A stretch of DNA of 54,501 nt, taken from assembly GCA_937910235.1 (NCBI GenBank), contig CALENB010000246.1, positions 1 through 54,501 of the forward strand, read 5' to 3'. Positions 28,202 to 37,445 of this stretch are shown one piece after another. Position numbers and translations under genes: made by a program. Under the pieces are notes generated by a model. It searched no databases and was not told the origin of the DNA. It worked only from the letters and a program-made list of their open reading frames with translations. Origin of the DNA: an uncultured Myxococcales bacterium. GTDB taxonomy: Bacteria; Myxococcota_A; UBA9042. How positions within the stretch are numbered: the stretch's first letter is position 1; the number at the start of each line of letters is the position of its first letter.

Positions 28202-29806
28202 ATGTTCTCAGAGCGTCGCAAAAGCCCCCGCCGTCCGCGCCTTGTGCAGGTGCTGATTCGCGTGGGTGATACGCAGGGGCGCGCTACGACGGTGGATCTG
28301 AGCGCGACTGGCGCATTCGTGGCGACCCGGGCCAGCGCACGGATCGACGACGAAGTCAGCGTGTTCGTTCGACCGCCGGGCAGCACCGCGTTCACGATCG
28401 CGCTCGTCGCCCGTGTTACCCGCGTCGTAGCGCCCGGCGCGGGACCCCAACCCGGCCTTGGGCTCGCGTTTGTGACGGCGCGATGTCCGCAGGGGCGCGA
28501 GGGGCTGGTGAACTTCCTGCAGCACGATCTCGGTCTCAAGGTGGCGCCACACGAACAGGTCGAGCCGTACCGCTTCATCCGCGTGCTGGCCGTCGGTGCA
28601 GCCGTCGACGGCGCGGAGGCAGCGTCGCCGAAAGGCGATGCGCGCCGGCCAACGCCTAGCGCGCACCGCGTCGTCGCCGCAGACCCCCGCCCTGCCCCCG
28701 GCCAAGGCCTCCTGCGCGGACGACCGCAGGGCGTGCCGCCAAGCGCGACGCCGCAGTCGCCACGTGCTCGGCCAGCGTCGGGCGCGTACGCGTCCGTGCC
28801 TCACAGCGATGCGCACGCGGTGCCCGCGCCCAACAAGCGTTCCGGCTTGCGCCCCCCCTCCGGGGCGTCGCGGGCGGTCCAAGCAACACCGGCGGCCGCG
28901 CCGACGAGCGCCCCGCTGGGTCGCCGGCAGTCGGCCCCGTTTCGTCCGATTGGAGGTGCGCGCTCAGAAGCTGACGCCACAGCTGGGACGCGGTCCGCAT
29001 CGAGGTCGACGCCGCCTCGCGCCCAGGCGCGCGCGCCGACCCCAGCGGTTCGTCAGCGCGCGGTCTCGGCGGGCTTGCTCGGACCCGCAGCGCGGCCCGA
29101 TGCACACGCAAGTGGCCACACCGCGCCGCCCGATCGCCCCGCGGCGAAGCCCAAGAGTCGGCCCATCTCGTCTCTGAGCGCCGTGCCAGCCATCGACCAT
29201 CCGTTGCGATCCGCCCCGGTCGACCCGCCGACGCCTGCCGAAGACGACGGCTCGGGGCCGCTGCTCAAGCGCCTGCTCAACAGCACGAGTCGCTTTTTTG
29301 GCGGCGTCGACAAGTTGGTGCGCGGCGGCGCCGCGACGTCCGACGCGGGCCGCTTCTACGCTCCAGGCACTGGCGAGCTACCCGAAGCGGGCGACGTGGA
29401 GGCGATCCAGCGCAGCACGGGCGGCGACCACCGCATCGTCACGCGAGACGTGACGCCGGTGCCGATTCACGCTGTGCCCTTCCTTCACGACGGCCTGCGG
29501 GAGGTCAACGAGCTCATCACGCTGGACATCGACGAGCAGTTCTGTTCCGCCGAGGTGCGGTACATGGACATCGACACGTTGATCATCGTGGGAGCGGGTC
29601 GCCAGCCCAAGCCCAACGACCCCATGTGGCTGCATCTGGCGCTCCGCGTCGACAAGGCTTGGCGGACGACCTACATCCTCGGCGGCTTGCGTCATTCGCC
29701 CGTGGCCGTCACCGATGGTTGGTGTGCCGAGTTCGTGATCAGCTCGGTGCGCACGCCGGAGGAGACCGAGCGCTTTCGTCAGTTCGCGCTCACGACCCCC
29801 GCATGA
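28202..29806 (+). CDS. PilZ-domain protein with long disordered linker and C-terminal conserved domain
   Basis: MFSERRKSPRRPRLVQVLIRVGDTQGRATTVDLSATGAFVATRASARIDDEVSVFVRPPG: PilZ signature (RRxxxR, DLSxxGxF); Pro/Arg-rich middle. ORF extends upstream to 28025. Confidence 0.75.
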   Translation: MFSERRKSPRRPRLVQVLIRVGDTQGRATTVDLSATGAFVATRASARIDDEVSVFVRPPGSTAFTIALVARVTRVVAPGAGPQPGLGLAFVTARCPQGREGLVNFLQHDLGLKVAPHEQVEPYRFIRVLAVGAAVDGAEAASPKGDARRPTPSAHRVVAADPRPAPGQGLLRGRPQGVPPSATPQSPRARPASGAYASVPHSDAHAVPAPNKRSGLRPPSGASRAVQATPAAAPTSAPLGRRQSAPFRPIGGARSEADATAGTRSASRSTPPRAQARAPTPAVRQRAVSAGLLGPAARPDAHASGHTAPPDRPAAKPKSRPISSLSAVPAIDHPLRSAPVDPPTPAEDDGSGPLLKRLLNSTSRFFGGVDKLVRGGAATSDAGRFYAPGTGELPEAGDVEAIQRSTGGDHRIVTRDVTPVPIHAVPFLHDGLREVNELITLDIDEQFCSAEVRYMDIDTLIIVGAGRQPKPNDPMWLHLALRVDKAWRTTYILGGLRHSPVAVTDGWCAEFVISSVRTPEETERFRQFALTTPA

Positions 29807-29823
29807 GGGCGCCGCGATCGGCG

Positions 29824-30402
29824 CTATTCGGTCTCGTTTTCGGAGTACAGACCGGCAGGTCCGACTGGGTTGCACTCGGCGAACGTGGCGCCGGGATCGC
29901 CGCCGCCAGTGAACTGAAACGTCGAGAACGTACCGTCGCAGTCCAGATCGGCGTTGGCCTCGGCGGTGAACATCGCGTTGCTCAGCGATCCCGTGCTGTT
30001 GTAGCTGTACTGGAAGTAGTGCTCGTCCGTGATGGAGAAGTTCAACGCGGCCCAGGTCGCGTTGTCCCAAGAGGAGAGCGAGGGATCACAGCGATCATCG
30101 CCATTCGAATCCACCTTGCAGCACCCGGAAGCCGTCGGTGTCGCGTTGACGGGACCGGGAAAGCGGCAGTGCACTCGCTTGCTCGTGCCCTTTTGGGTGC
30201 GGGGGGTGCTGTAGTAGGACGTCGAGCCCTTCTTGATGAGATCCAGCATCACGTTGGCCTCCGCGGTCTTGGCGGCGCGCAAATACTTCGTGAACTCCGG
30301 CACCGCCACCACGGCGAGAATCGCGATGATCGCAACCACGATCATGAGTTCGATGAGCGTGAACCCCCGCAGATTTGGTCGCGCGATGCTGAGCTGAGCC
30401 AT
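29824..30402 (-). CDS. pilA: Type IV pilin / prepilin-like protein
   Basis: RGFTLIELMIVVAIIAILAVVAVPEFTKYLRAAKTAEA: canonical class III prepilin peptide; C-terminal Cys residues. Confidence 0.9.
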   Translation of the reverse strand: MAQLSIARPNLRGFTLIELMIVVAIIAILAVVAVPEFTKYLRAAKTAEANVMLDLIKKGSTSYYSTPRTQKGTSKRVHCRFPGPVNATPTASGCCKVDSNGDDRCDPSLSSWDNATWAALNFSITDEHYFQYSYNSTGSLSNAMFTAEANADLDCDGTFSTFQFTGGGDPGATFAECNPVGPAGLYSENETE

Positions 30403-30586
30403 GGCTGCACTCCGTTGCCGTGTTCAAGATGCGGGTGTAGTCCCCGCACACGGTGTATTGCGATAGTCGTGCCATCGATGCGTATGCGTCGGTCGAGGCC
30501 CGGTAGCGCTGCGATCTCGACTGATTCGGCCAGCGGTCGTCACCGCCTCCAGGGCCGCCGTTGCCAAGAATGGGCGTCAATTCGTG

Positions 30587-32500
30587 TCACCCCTGCCGCG
30601 TTGAAGCCTGTCGTGTTGGACGCCCCTGGCTTGAGGCTCGTGGCGCCGACGCAGCGTACGCGAGGCCGGCCGCGATCCAGAACAACGTCGCGGGACCATG
30701 GAAAAACAGGGCACAGTCCACAGCGCCGTGCATGATCCAGGTCGTCATCGCGACGGTCGCAGCGAGGCGGATCATGGGGTCTCCAAGCGCGACAATACGG
30801 GGTTTTGGCGCGTCAGCCCCAGGTCGTGACCCGACGCGGTGCCCCCGCAACCCGCTGCGCACCGCGCCGCCGATCACCACCACGAAGGCGAGCGTTCCCA
30901 ACATCCCCAGGTCGGCGAGCAGCTCCAGCCACAGCGAGTTGGCGTGCATCCGCGGGTCGGCGCGGAGCGCGGGCGCGTCCTGGTGCCAACGCAGTCGAAA
31001 GGTGTCTGCTCCCCATCCGAACCACGGCCGAGCGCGCCAGCGCCGCAGCGCCAGGGGCCAGAGCTCAGCCCGGCTCGCGCTCAGAGGACCCGCAGCGTCG
31101 GCAGCGGTGGTGGGTCTAGCCCTGGTCAGGGCGGCTCGCGCGGTCGCTGCCACGTCGACAGAGAGGTCGCTTCGCAGGCGAATCGTGGGCGGCGTCGTGT
31201 CATAGCTGCGCAAGCCATGCTGTTCGATCTGCCAATGCACCCACACGCCGTCGGCCGCGTCGCTCTGCGGCAGCGGTGACGCCAGCGTCAGCTGTTGGCC
31301 CGGCTGCACGTCGTGGGGTAGGCGTGTTCGTGTGACACCGACCGCGTCGCCCTGTGGGTTCAGCGTGCGCGTGACGAGCCGCATCGGATCGCTGCCGCCG
31401 GCGCGCCACCGCAGCCAGCCGGTGTTGCGGAGCGCGAGCGCGACGCGGCGCTCCGCTGGGCGGGAGGCCGACGAGGTACCCGGGATGTCCTGGACGACCG
31501 TCAGCGTGGCCGCCATCTGTGGCCCTCGCGGCGGCAGGCCAACGCGGCTGCGCAACGCTGGATCCACGGCCAACCGCAGCACCACCACCGCAGCCAACGC
31601 CACGCCGATCCAGACGCAGCGTCGGCGGGCGGCCGACGTGCCGCTAGTCGCGATCTGCCACCCCAGCCCTGCGGCGCCAACCACCAGACTCGCCACGATC
31701 GCGCCGCGGCTGTAGGTGCCGAGCAGGGCCCACAGCAGGACGCCGGCGGCGGCACGCCACGGCCACAGCCCTACGCCCCGCAGCTGCCAGCTCGGCATCG
31801 CAGCGTTGGTCGGCGCGGTGTGGTCGGTGGGCTTGTCCTCGCCGTGATCGACGACCGCGAGCGCGAGGCTCAACGGCACCATCGTCGCAAAAAAGGCCGC
31901 GCTAATATTGGCCTGGGCGAAGGTCCCAGTCAGGCGCCGCACCCCACCGGCGAGGGTCGCCTTCTCGCGAAAATGCCGCAAAAACAGCTCAACCGCCGCG
32001 CCGTCGCCAACCTGTTGCTCGGCGATGCCCAGCAGCGCAGCGCCCGTCGCCGCACCGACCAAGATCCCCAGCAGCCGTCGCGTCGGTAGCCACACGGGTG
32101 GCCGGCGCACCACACCCAACGCCGCCAGACCGACCAACGCGTCGACGGCGAGGCGGGCCGCGCTCTTCGCCGCCGGGCCGTTGAGATCGGGCGTCAGCAC
32201 CGCAGAGGCCGCCGCGAAACCAAGGAACAGCCCAACCCACGCGCCGAAGCCACCGTGGGCCCGCCAGCGCCTCGGCCAGTGTCGCCGCCCCAATGACGCG
32301 CCCCGCTCCCCAGTCGCCGGGGCAACCCGGGCTGCCACCAGCGCCGCGATCTGCGCCGCCGCGCAGGCGACCAGCGCCATCTCGAGCCACGTCAGGGTCA
32401 TCCCGCCGACCTGCAGCGCGCCGGTCAGCGTCTCGAACGGCAGCATCGCGGCGACGAGGGCCAGCGTCGCCGCGCGAAACGTGTGGAGGCGGCGGATCAC
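30587..32500 (-). CDS. O-antigen ligase/Wzy-like polytopic membrane protein with inserted beta-rich domain
   Basis: Multiple TM segments, Wzy_C-like GTYSRGAIVA and HANSLWLELLADLGMLGTLAF; large extracytoplasmic insertion between them. Confidence 0.75.
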   Translation of the reverse strand: MIRRLHTFRAATLALVAAMLPFETLTGALQVGGMTLTWLEMALVACAAAQIAALVAARVAPATGERGASLGRRHWPRRWRAHGGFGAWVGLFLGFAAASAVLTPDLNGPAAKSAARLAVDALVGLAALGVVRRPPVWLPTRRLLGILVGAATGAALLGIAEQQVGDGAAVELFLRHFREKATLAGGVRRLTGTFAQANISAAFFATMVPLSLALAVVDHGEDKPTDHTAPTNAAMPSWQLRGVGLWPWRAAAGVLLWALLGTYSRGAIVASLVVGAAGLGWQIATSGTSAARRRCVWIGVALAAVVVLRLAVDPALRSRVGLPPRGPQMAATLTVVQDIPGTSSASRPAERRVALALRNTGWLRWRAGGSDPMRLVTRTLNPQGDAVGVTRTRLPHDVQPGQQLTLASPLPQSDAADGVWVHWQIEQHGLRSYDTTPPTIRLRSDLSVDVAATARAALTRARPTTAADAAGPLSASRAELWPLALRRWRARPWFGWGADTFRLRWHQDAPALRADPRMHANSLWLELLADLGMLGTLAFVVVIGGAVRSGLRGHRVGSRPGADAPKPRIVALGDPMIRLAATVAMTTWIMHGAVDCALFFHGPATLFWIAAGLAYAASAPRASSQGRPTRQASTRQG

Positions 32501-32686
32501 GACGCGCCCCGGCCTCGGACCGCCCGGCCGCCACGAAGGGCGCCGCAGTACGTCACACAGCGCGCTGACCTAGGCTCGATCGCTCCCCGTGTCATCTGTG
32601 TCCTCGAGCGGTTCGCTGGTCGCACCTGCCGGCGCTCAGAACGCCGCCTGTTGCGCGGGCGCGTGAGCGCGTACCCTAGCGCGGCT

Positions 32687-35287
32687 ATGCGCGCCATGAC
32701 ACGTGCGCGGGAGGTTTTCGTGCCGAATCTCGTCTCAGTCCCCCATCGTCGTCGGCACGCGCGACGACGCGGCTGGCTCGCCCTGATCCTGATCTGCGTG
32801 TCGGCCTGCAGCCCGCCCACGCAGACCGACACCGCCGACACGACGGCCGTCGCAGACTCCGCGACGTTGTTTGGCGAGGACGCAGCGGACGGCTCGGGCG
32901 CCGCCTCCGATGTGCACCCCGGCGACGCCGACCAGGCCGCCGACGCTGCCCTTCAGGACGCAGCCGCCGACGTCACCGCTGACGCAGACACAGGCGGCGA
33001 CGTCGTCCTCGCGGACGGTTCGGACGGCGACTCGGGCGTTTGGGCCGATGGCGTCGTGGCCGATGCCCCCGCGACGGACAGCGGCGGCGATAGCGTCAGC
33101 GGCGACGGCGGCACGACCGACAGCGCGGCGACGGACAGCGGCGCGGCCGACTCGACCGGCAGTGATGGACAGACGACCCCAGCGACTCCGTGCGGTGAAG
33201 TGACCTTCGCCTACACCCCGACGCCCGGCGTGAAACAGGTGCTGCTGTCCGGTTCGTTCAACGGCTGGGCGTCCACGCCCGCTACGGCCGCCGTGCTGCT
33301 CGACGGCGACGGCGACGGCACGTGGACCACGACGCTCAAGCTCACGCCTGGCACGTGGCAGTACAAGTTCATCGTCGACGGCACCTGGATCATCGATCCC
33401 ACGAACCCCAACACCATCGACGACGGTTTTGGCGGCAAGAACGCTGTGATCACGCTGGCGCCGTGCCCCAAGCCGCTGGTATTGGAGAGCCACAGCCTCG
33501 GCGCGGACAGCCTCAGCGCGACGTTTGACGCGCCGCTCGGCAAGGTCGACGCCCAAAAAGTGACGGTAACCCTGGATCATCAGCCTGTGAGCGCGACGTC
33601 GGTGACCTGGGCAGGCGCCAAGCTGCAGCTCGACATCAAGGGGCTCAGCCCGGGTATTCACGACGTCCGCGTGGTGCTGCAGACCTCAACCGGTGACCTG
33701 ATGTGGCTGCTCAAGGTCTACGTCGGCCTCAGCACCGACTGGCGCGACACCTCGATCTACTTCGCGATGACCGATCGCTTCGTCAACGGCGACGCCACCA
33801 ACGACAAACCCCTGCCCAACGTCGACCAACGGACGAACTTCTCAGGCGGCGATTTTGCGGGGATCTCGGCGAAGATCGACAGCGGCTACTTCACCGATCT
33901 AGCCGTTGGCGCGCTGTGGGTGTCGTGGCCCGCGGTCCAGCCGGACTACGCCGAAGAGGGCAGCTTTCCAGACGGGACCGGCTGTGGTTTGGGTCCGAAC
34001 AACGTCAAATACTCGCCCATGAAATACACCGGCTATCACGGCTATTGGCCCGTAGATCCCGACAAGATCGAGCCGCGATTTGGCACGCTCGGCGACCTGC
34101 AGACCTTGGTGCACAAGGCCCACGCCAAGGGGATTCGGGTCCTGCTCGACTACACCGCGAACCACGTGCACTCGTCGAGCCCTTGGTTCGCGGCCTACAA
34201 AGACAAGGGCTGGTTCCACACGCCCGCCGAGGTCTGTCAGGACGTGGGTTGGGACAAGAAGCCCGTCTCGTGCTGGTTCACGAGCTACCTCGCCGACTTC
34301 AATTACGGCAACCCGAAGGCCATCGAGGCCTCGCTCAGCGCGGCCATGAAGCTGGCCAAGCAGGCCGGCGCCGATGGGTTTCGGCTCGACGCGGTCAAAC
34401 ACATCGAGATGGACTTCATCAAGGCGCTGCGGGCGCGGGCCAAGGCTGAGATGGAGCTGACGGGCATCGACTTCTACATCGTGGGCGAGACCTTCACCGG
34501 CGACGCGGGCGCGATCCAGGCGTTTGTTGGCGCCGACAAGATCCACGCTCAGTTCGATTTTCCAGCCAACATGCAGCTGCTCTTTGGGTTCGCCAAGCAG
34601 AGCGCCGGCCTCGACACCATGGACGCCACCATCCGTGGGATTCGGGCCGTGTACAGCGACAACGGCGCGCTGATGTCGACGTTTCTGGGCAATCACGACA
34701 TGGCGCGGTTCATCAGCCACGCCAGCGGCAGCGTGCCTTGTGGGGTGTGGGACATCATCAGCAACCAGGCCGCCGGCTGGAAGAACCCGCCCGCGCCGCC
34801 AACCGATCAGACCCCGTACAATCGGCTCAAGCTCGCGTTCACGTACCTCTACACTACCCCGGGCATGCCGCTGATCTACTACGGCGATGAGTTCGGTCTG
34901 CCGGGAGCAGGGGATCCCGACAATCGCCGGATGATGCGATTTGGGTCCGCGCTCTCGGCGAAGGAGACGGCGACGCTTGGCTATCTGCAAAAGCTCGGCA
35001 AGCTGCGCGCGGCGCACGTGGCGTTGCGCAAGGGCGCGTGGAGTGTGCCGCTCTGGAAGGAGGCTGACTTCCTCTCCTGGGCCCGCACGGCGACGGGGGA
35101 TCAGGTGGTGGTGCTGCTCAATCGGGGCGCTGGCGAGAAGAAGGGCGAGCTGACGGTGACGCCCGCGGGCGTGGCGGATGGCACGGAGCTCACCGAGTGG
35201 TTCACCGGCGCAAAGGCCAAGATCTCGGGCGGAAAGTTGGCGTTTGCCGTCCCGGCCGGCACCGCGCAGGTGTGGACGACGCTCTAA
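32687..35287 (+). CDS. Alpha-amylase family (GH13) lipoprotein with glycogen-binding/CBM48-like domain
   Basis: Lipobox ICVSACSPP, Asp/Ala-rich stalk; CBM: VKQVLLSGSFNGW...GTWQYKFIVDGTWIIDP; GH13 motifs GIRVLLDYTANH, GFRLDAVKH, VGETF, LGNHD. Confidence 0.92.
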   Translation: MRAMTRAREVFVPNLVSVPHRRRHARRRGWLALILICVSACSPPTQTDTADTTAVADSATLFGEDAADGSGAASDVHPGDADQAADAALQDAAADVTADADTGGDVVLADGSDGDSGVWADGVVADAPATDSGGDSVSGDGGTTDSAATDSGAADSTGSDGQTTPATPCGEVTFAYTPTPGVKQVLLSGSFNGWASTPATAAVLLDGDGDGTWTTTLKLTPGTWQYKFIVDGTWIIDPTNPNTIDDGFGGKNAVITLAPCPKPLVLESHSLGADSLSATFDAPLGKVDAQKVTVTLDHQPVSATSVTWAGAKLQLDIKGLSPGIHDVRVVLQTSTGDLMWLLKVYVGLSTDWRDTSIYFAMTDRFVNGDATNDKPLPNVDQRTNFSGGDFAGISAKIDSGYFTDLAVGALWVSWPAVQPDYAEEGSFPDGTGCGLGPNNVKYSPMKYTGYHGYWPVDPDKIEPRFGTLGDLQTLVHKAHAKGIRVLLDYTANHVHSSSPWFAAYKDKGWFHTPAEVCQDVGWDKKPVSCWFTSYLADFNYGNPKAIEASLSAAMKLAKQAGADGFRLDAVKHIEMDFIKALRARAKAEMELTGIDFYIVGETFTGDAGAIQAFVGADKIHAQFDFPANMQLLFGFAKQSAGLDTMDATIRGIRAVYSDNGALMSTFLGNHDMARFISHASGSVPCGVWDIISNQAAGWKNPPAPPTDQTPYNRLKLAFTYLYTTPGMPLIYYGDEFGLPGAGDPDNRRMMRFGSALSAKETATLGYLQKLGKLRAAHVALRKGAWSVPLWKEADFLSWARTATGDQVVVLLNRGAGEKKGELTVTPAGVADGTELTEWFTGAKAKISGGKLAFAVPAGTAQVWTTL

Positions 35288-35365
35288 ACTCGGCGTGTGG
35301 ATTGTCCGCCAGGTCGTCAGCTCGCGGTGGCGCGTGCCACCTCGCGTGAGCGGGCTCCAAACGAG

Positions 35366-35403
35366 AGAAGCCCTCGTGACCGGGGAGGGTCGCGAGGGCT
35401 TCT
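35366..35403. terminator. Hairpin between convergent amylase and cysteine synthase genes
   Basis: AGAAGCCCTCGTGACC-GGGGAG-GGTCGCGAGGGCTTCT: 16-bp stem with one G-U. Confidence 0.75.
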
Positions 35404-35593
35404 TCGCTTGGCCAGCGCGGTCTTGGGGAGGGAGGGAGGGCGACCACGCTGGCTTCAGGGTTGCATGCTCGTGCCCCGGCGACGTTGCCGGTTGGACAGC
35501 ACCAATGCACACCCGACTAACGCGAGACCCCAGCAGTCCATTCCACTTTTTTTTCGTCGCGCCGATCAGCGCCAGCGCGCCGCCGCCAGCCAC

Positions 35594-36589
35594 CTACCAC
35601 CAGTGCACCTCATCGAGATCGGGATCGTCGCGCTCCGCTGCGTCCCACGGCCGCGAGGGGAGGTACTTCCAGCCGCTGTCGGAGAACATCACCACGATGT
35701 TGCCGCGGTCCATGCGCTCCGCCTCACGCAGCGCGGCATGCAGCGCAGCGCCAGACGACACCCCCGCCACCAGCCCCTCGCGCGCGGTGATCTCGCGCAT
35801 GAGCTGCAGGGAGCGGGCGGCGGTGACGAGGAAACGGCGGTCGAGCAGGCTGATGTCAAAGAGTGGCGCGGCGAAATGATCGTCCAGGCAGGTCAGCCCC
35901 TGCAGGCGCTCGCCCATGTGCGGTTCGACGCCGACGATGCGCACTTTGGGGTTGTGGCGTCGCAGCCGCCGGGCCACGCCCGTGATGGTGCCGCCGGTGC
36001 CAATGCCTGCCACAAACACGTCGACATCGGGCAGGTCGCGCACGATCTCCTCGCCGGTCTCGGTCTCGTGCACGTGCACGTTCAGCGGATTCTGGAACTG
36101 CCGCAGCGCCACGCCGCCGCAGTCCTTCGCCAGCTGTTCGGCCGCCTCGATGGCGCCCCGCATGCCGGCGAGCGGTTTGCACCAGTGCAGATGCACGTCA
36201 AAGAGCATGAGGGTGTCGGCGATCATCGGCGGCACCCCCTCGGGCAGCACCACGCACACCTTGTAGCCCCGCTGCCGGGCGACCATGGCGAGGGAGATGG
36301 CCGTGTTGCCGCTCGACGCCTCCACGATGCGTTGGCCTGGATGCAGCCGGCCGTCGCGCTCGAGTTGGCACACCAGCGCGCGCGCGACGCGATCCTTGAT
36401 GCTGCCGGTCGGGTTGGTGCCCTCAAACTTGGCGAAGATGCGGACGCCAGGCTTGGGGCTCATGTGGGTGAGCTCGATCAGCGGCGTGTTGCCGATCTGC
36501 CGGAGCGCGCTGTGGGCGCCGACGGTGCCGGGCAGCGGTAATATGCCCAGGGCGGCGCTGGGGGACGTGGAGCCTGGCTTGTCTGTCAT
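35594..36589 (-). CDS. cysK: Cysteine synthase family PLP enzyme
   Basis: IGNTPLIELTHMSPKPGVRIFAKFEGTNPTGSIKDRVA...VEASSGNTAISLA...GTGGTITGVARRL; ATG 36589 preceded by aggagggcaac on the minus strand. CysK versus CysM not resolved. Confidence 0.9.
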   Translation of the reverse strand: MTDKPGSTSPSAALGILPLPGTVGAHSALRQIGNTPLIELTHMSPKPGVRIFAKFEGTNPTGSIKDRVARALVCQLERDGRLHPGQRIVEASSGNTAISLAMVARQRGYKVCVVLPEGVPPMIADTLMLFDVHLHWCKPLAGMRGAIEAAEQLAKDCGGVALRQFQNPLNVHVHETETGEEIVRDLPDVDVFVAGIGTGGTITGVARRLRRHNPKVRIVGVEPHMGERLQGLTCLDDHFAAPLFDISLLDRRFLVTAARSLQLMREITAREGLVAGVSSGAALHAALREAERMDRGNIVVMFSDSGWKYLPSRPWDAAERDDPDLDEVHWW

Positions 36590-36684
36590 GTTGCCCTCCT
36601 GGAACGACCCGCTGCCGGACGCGGGATGGTGGCCTTTCCCGCGTGGCCATGCCGCGATGATACGCCTTGGTGGCGCCTGTCGCG

Positions 36685-37437
36685 CTACGCGCCGATGATC
36701 TCGGGCGCCGTCGCGGCAGCGAGGGCGTCGGCGCCGAGCGCGGCCAGCGTCGCCTCCGTGTGCGGCGCGCGCCACAATCCAGCGGCGACGCCTTCGCTGA
36801 AGGTGCGCAGATCGTCTCGCGCGTCGATGTTGAAGTAGCTGGGCGCGACCGTCGGCGCGAAACCTAGCGAAAAGAAGCGGCCGAGGCTGGCCTGCAAGCT
36901 GTCGGCGGTGCCCCACGGCAGGTCGGCGAGGCAGCCCTCCGGGCAGCGGCGCAGCCCGATGAGGTAGTAGCCGCCGTCGAGCGCTGGTCCAAAAACGCAG
37001 TCCGCGTCGTCGAGGTTGCGCAGCGCGGCCTGCAGGTGGGCGATGGGCAGGCCAGGTGCGTCGGCGCCTAGGAGGATGGCGCAGTCGGCGCCTTCGAGAC
37101 CACGGCGGAGCGCGCGCTCCATGCGCTGACCCAGGTCGCCCTCACCCTGCGGCCAGCGCGGCAGGTCGATGAGGTCGTCCGCCAAGCCCGGATCTGCGGC
37201 CTCGTAGGCCTGCCACGGCGCCGCCACACACAGGCTGATCGTCGTGGTGATCGTCGGAGCGCTCGACGCGCTGGGCAGCGCTCGAACCATCGCCACCGTG
37301 TCGCGCAGAAACGCGGCGGCGAGGCGTGTCGCGCTGGGCTTGCCGAGGGCCATCGCCAAGCGCGTCGGCATCCGACCGACGTTGGGCGGTTTCACAAAGA
37401 CGATGAGCGCCACACTTGTCGTCGCAGTTGACGTCAC
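36685..37437 (-). CDS. TIGR04282/DUF2064-family glycosyltransferase-like protein
   Basis: ALIVFVKPPNVGRMPTRLA...GDLGQRMERALRRGLEGADCAILLGADAPGLPIAHLQAA...DCVFGPALDGGYYLIGLR. Confidence 0.85.
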   Translation of the reverse strand: MTSTATTSVALIVFVKPPNVGRMPTRLAMALGKPSATRLAAAFLRDTVAMVRALPSASSAPTITTTISLCVAAPWQAYEAADPGLADDLIDLPRWPQGEGDLGQRMERALRRGLEGADCAILLGADAPGLPIAHLQAALRNLDDADCVFGPALDGGYYLIGLRRCPEGCLADLPWGTADSLQASLGRFFSLGFAPTVAPSYFNIDARDDLRTFSEGVAAGLWRAPHTEATLAALGADALAAATAPEIIGA

Positions 37438-37445
37438 ACGACCTC

